Shown here: positions 60,481 through 64,000 of the stretch, one piece after another | Layout: each line of letters opens with the position of its first letter | Position numbering within the stretch: the stretch's first letter is position 1 | Assembly (NCBI GenBank): GCA_030762935.1 | Contig: CM060890.1 | Location: 151,500,129 to 151,564,128, forward strand | Length of the DNA stretch: 64,000 nt | Reading direction: 5' to 3' | Origin: Hymenopus coronatus | Taxonomy: Eukaryota > Arthropoda > Insecta > Mantodea > Hymenopodidae | The notes under the pieces: generated by a model | Databases searched by the model: none | Told to the model about the DNA's origin: nothing | Seen by the model: the letters and a program-made list of their open reading frames with translations, nothing else | Position numbers and translations under genes: made by a program

Positions 60481-60666
60481 TAAATATAATTTGTAAACAA
60501 CAGGTAAATTGGTGACGAATTCAGAAGGTGTAAAAAACTCCTGCCAGGTTAGTAATCCTAAACATGATGCACAAAATAATGTAAAGAGTGAGCAATGAAT
60601 TTCAGACCAAATGGTTAAACATACATATCTAAACATACAAGGAATAAAAACAAAAGTAGACTGATT

Positions 60667-61535
60667 ACTTTCTCTACACGCACTAAGTATATAGTGTATA
60701 GAGAAAGTATTGCACTCCACCAAAAAATTTGACACCGAGATTTCACCGGAAATATATGTTTTAATGTCCCCTGTATCCAAAAAAAGTATTTTCAGAAAAT
60801 GGTCCATGTGTGCGAGTGCGCAAGAGAGCGAGTGAGCATGTGAGCGTGTGTGTGAACACGATAACTCAAAAATGAAAAGTCGGTGAAATACCAAACTTGG
60901 TATTTAAGTTTAGTATCTTCCAGGGATGCGACACAAAGATTTTGAGAGAAATCCCCCCACCCCAAACAACCCTTACATGGAACTTTTTTCGAAAATATTG
61001 ATTTTCTAAAAAATGGCTCTAACGATTTTGATTAAAATATTGTATATGTAAGATGTTTACTTGACAAATACAATGTACATTTTGAATTTTCGGGGAATAG
61101 CCTGTGAAGACTACTTTATTCTGAGTGAATTTTATGGAATTTTGCATAACTGCTAAACCGTAAGAGATACACAAAAACTTACAACACAAAAAATGTAGAG
61201 CACATTAAAACACACAATTTATGTTGTATATATGTTTTTTTCGTGGAGTTGATCGTTTTTGAGATATTCCTTATTTTTGTCTACAGGTTCGAAAAACTTC
61301 TTTTCTCATACAGGAATTTGTCAACAAACAAAGGAACTTCAGTCACATAGCAACCAGCTTTTAACCATCGGTTTAACCTATGCTACTCCCTTATTTCCCT
61401 TCTACTTACAAGGAAGCAAGCAATAAAACTATTTCTGCTAATTTTTTGTCGATAAGCATGAAGTAAATAGAAGTATAAGCTTTTTAAAACTAATTTGTTG
61501 CAGAGATGTAGAGAAAGTCATGTGAATGGAACACA
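60667..61535 (+). mobile_element. Near-complete copy of dispersed element D (reference copy)
   Basis: About 870 bp. The left end is a hairpin: ACTTTCTCTACAC at 60667-60679 pairs with GTATAGAGAAAGT at 60696-60708. The same ACTTTCTCTACA is found inverted near the right end (TGTAGAGAAAGT at 61508-61519), so the element has short terminal inverted repeats with an extra fold at one end. Beyond it, CATGTGAATGGAACACA is shared with other copies. There is no coding frame. It splits LINE coding sequence between LNIQGIKTKVD and the rest of the endonuclease, which marks it as a real insertion. Confidence 0.85.
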
Positions 61536-61559
61536 TCAGATTTTTTTGGAAGAATTGTG

Positions 61560-62040
61560 TTTAGCAAATCATATACCTAAATGAACACTGTAATCCTGAA
61601 ATCACAAGGTTATAATGTCACAGATCACTAGGCTCCTGCATACACTTAAATTGTTGTTAATGCCAAAAAATAAAGAGACGATTTAAAAGCATACCAAGAG
61701 TATGCAATTGAACTAATTGAGTTGAAAACATATAGTACCCTACTACAATACTTTTGAAATATTTTTGAAAAAATTTGATAACCTGCTAAGTAAATTGCAA
61801 AAAGAAAAAGGTAAAATTGTTATAATTGCAGCTGATTACAATATAGATACACTAAACTCCCATTGTTCACAAAAGGGTATGGCAAATAATTTTTTAAATG
61901 TTATACAAACTTATGGTCTTAGTCTTCAATGTAACAAACCAATTCCTCACTTGTATAGACAATCGTTACAAATACTGCAGCAGTTGTATTACAGTAGACA
62001 CAAGTTTGTCAGATCATTACCTTTCCTAATGTAAGCATAA
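61560..62040 (+). pseudogene. LINE endonuclease relic
   Basis: The frame open at 61765-62034 reads KFDNLLSKLQKEKGKIVIIA, then ADYNIDTLN, equivalent to the GDYNID catalytic block (G replaced by A). NNFLNVIQTYGL and SDH-like SLPFL follow. The N-terminal blocks are before the element D insertion. Decayed. Confidence 0.72.
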
Positions 62041-62480
62041 AAAATGCAAAAATGGAAAAATATTAAAGCATGTAAGTATTAAGCGATGAAAACATCAGAA
62101 ACGTTATAAATCATCTCTCTGATATAAAATGGTCCTTTGGCATTTCACGAACTGTAGATGAAAACAATAATACATTCCTAAATCAATGTTTTACTGCTTA
62201 AAACCATTGTTTTCCTAAAACAACATTCAAACCAAAAAAGTTCTTACTAGACTGGTGTACCCCGGGCTTTAGAGTGTCACGGGCTTTAGAGTGTCAAGTG
62301 CAAGGAAAACACTCACCAAAGATTCTAATAATCTACAGGTAAAACAGCACTATTTACTTTATAGCAAAATTTACAAAAAAGTTATATAGAGAGAAAAACA
62401 AATGGCCATTGAGAAATATATAAAAGAAGCTCACAACAAAAGTAAAGCAACATGGCAGTTAATTAAACATTAATTAGGTC

Positions 62481-62576
62481 AATTCAAAATCTTCTCGGGC
62501 TTCTAGCCAGGTAATAACTGGCTAGAAGCCCGAGAAGATTTTGAATTAACACGTCGCCAGGAAAGCTATAGTTCTT
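62481..62576. mobile_element. 96-bp insertion with a perfect 30-bp hairpin and 12-bp target duplication
   Basis: 62481-62510 is the exact reverse complement of 62518-62547, separated by a 7-nt loop (GTAATAA). The perfect direct repeat ATTAATTAGGTC lies at 62469-62480 and 62577-62588. The 29 bp after the hairpin (ACACGTCGCCAGGAAAGC and on) share GTCGCCAGGAAAG with the repeat ends at 9650, 11577 and 11770. It is inside LINE linker sequence. The class is not recognised. Confidence 0.85.
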
Positions 62577-62739
62577 ATTAATTAGGTCTTCAAAATAAAC
62601 AAAAATGTGACTCATTAAACCATAGTTGCACAAATATACCAAATGAAACCTGCAAATCACCTCCATGCTTGCACGAGGCACAAAATAGTAGCTCAAACTC
62701 AAAGCTCCACATTTTAATCTAGGTTATGTAACAACCAAC

Positions 62740-63113
62740 AATGTAAAAAATATTATCACTGCTTTGTAATCAAAAATCTCAAGTGGATGGGATGAACTGC
62801 CATCCAGGGTAGTAAAACTAATTAAAGATTTCATAAGTGAATCACTTGCAAAAATATTTAACCAATCTTTTCATTTTGGAGTATTTCCAGAGAATGAAAT
62901 ATGCCTTAATAATCCCCTTGCACAAAGGAGGGACATATGAATACAAAAAGTATCACCTTATATCAATCTTGACCAGCTTCTGAATAATATTTGAGAAATT
63001 AGTATATGCTAGACTAAAAGTTTTTTTTTGAAAAAAAAATAAAATATTAAGTAACTGTCAACATGGCTTATCTACAATTACCACAGTAACCACAATAGCA
63101 CTAAATTTAGATC

Positions 63114-63144
<31 letters not shown>

Positions 63145-64000
63145 GCTGCAATATTCTGTGACATTTCAAAGGCATTTGACTGTGTAAACCATAAAATTCT
63201 CCTAAAAAGCTAGAGCACTATAATATAAAAGATTAAAACCCTGAGTGGTTCAAACCATATTTATCAAATCGTAAACAAAGTGTAATCATACAAATCTCAA
63301 TGAAGAACTAATGCAAATGGTGTTCCACAAGGTTCAGTGTTAGGTCCTCTGTTGTATATACTCTATACTAATGACTTATCTCACAATATAAATGCAGGTG
63401 GCTCCTCAGTTATCTACAAAATACAAGTCATTATAAATTACAAACATTAAATAACTTAGATGAATGGTTCTCATGCAATGGAATGAGCTTGAATAAATCA
63501 AAAACTAGTATTATAAAGTTTAAGACTACTGTAAGCGCAAATTCAAGACAAGATCACTCATTAAAAGAAACAACAAAAGACTGCAACAAAATATTAAGAA
63601 TATACAGAGACAAATATCTAAAATAGAACATCCATATAGAATATAGAACTAAGAAACTAATTCAGCCTGTTTTAATATGCTATGTCTGACACACATAATA
63701 AATATAGAACCAAAAAATATGGTCTATTAGGTTACTTTCACTCGATTCTGACCTATGGCATAATATTATGGGGAAATGCACCTGGGTGGGAAATGGTATT
63801 CAGATTACAGAAAAAAATAATACATCACTGCAAAGTTCAAAAACTATTGTAAACCACTATTTAAAATATTTTAAAATATACCTCTTAAGAGTTGCTAACC
63901 TAGGCTTATAAAAATTATGACAAGTTCATAGAAAAACAAAACCGACATCACCACAATACTCAGCAAGAATCTAGCATAAAATTCCCCATGCATAGACTAA
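62740..64000 (+). pseudogene. LINE reverse transcriptase relic
   Basis: Recognisable pieces on the + strand: SSGWDELPSRVVKLIK near 62780, FHFGVFPEN near 62870, then after an A run at 63117-63141 [20 protein letters not shown] near 63150. NGVPQGSVLGPLLYILYTND follows near 63320 and WFSCNGMSLNKSKTS near 63470. The final part (LTYGIILWGNAPGW near 63760) is an RT thumb/C-terminal block. Multiple stops and frameshifts are present. It continues past the window edge. Confidence 0.82.

Larger units (their letters stand above)
59470..64000 (+). mobile_element. Second LINE with SGNH-type ORF1, nested with other insertions
   Basis: A degenerate non-LTR retrotransposon runs to the right edge of the window. 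It carries an ORF1 relic (59720-60480), the start of an endonuclease (60605-60660), element D inserted at 60667-61535, the rest of the endonuclease (61560-62040), a linker interrupted by a hairpin insertion at 62481-62576, and an RT relic (62740-64000). The continuity of LINE parts across the two insertions shows they were inserted later. All reading frames are broken. Confidence 0.75.

Overview
The window is animal nuclear DNA, most likely from an arthropod and probably an insect. It is AT-rich, has no operon structure, and holds spliced exons with GT-AG introns. It also holds a mariner, a Helitron, Penelope-like elements, jockey/CR1-type LINEs, tRNA-derived SINEs and several small DNA transposons. 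Species cannot be named from the sequence; insect is an inference from the transposon mix.

One host gene is recognisable: the C-terminal part of a RecQ-type helicase of the RECQL4 family, on the minus strand. It has six exons (39662-39982, 37309-37559, 33462-33621, 29766-29952, 26985-27111, 16074-16310). Splice sites and phases agree at every junction and give 426 complete residues plus a stop. The exons for helicase motifs I to IV are not visible and must lie beyond 64000 or be hidden by repeats.

Layout. 1-7530: minisatellite with a 92-bp unit, including a 1.36-kb internal duplication. 7750-9150: Helitron helicase remnant. 9150-11990: decaying tandem repeat with CTCF-like motifs, split by a dead mariner at 9787-11096. 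12690-15260: nested repeats (unclassified dispersed element, 976-bp inverted-repeat element, SINE) and a second mariner-like remnant. 16074-39982: the RECQL4 gene. Its introns are filled with a LINE (17440-21330) that contains a Penelope-like palindrome, a hAT-type element with a perfect 8-bp target duplication, two piggyBac-like TTAA elements in opposite orientation, head-to-head SINEs, a second Penelope copy, a tRNA-like tandem array, and a 41-bp minisatellite. 41480-59460: a very large 63-bp minisatellite (about 225 units), interrupted by a 3.6-kb LINE. 59470-64000: another LINE with an SGNH-esterase-type ORF1, endonuclease and reverse transcriptase remnants, itself interrupted by the dispersed element and by a 96-bp hairpin insertion.

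No new multi-gene system was found. The most unusual signals are structural. They are the 63-bp array, whose units carry an AP-1-like palindrome and, in many copies, a joined splice acceptor/donor motif; the 735-bp-arm Penelope palindrome; tandem arrays made from tRNA-like SINE heads; a 30-bp perfect hairpin with a 12-bp target duplication; and an unclassified dispersed family of about 870 bp present at least ten times.
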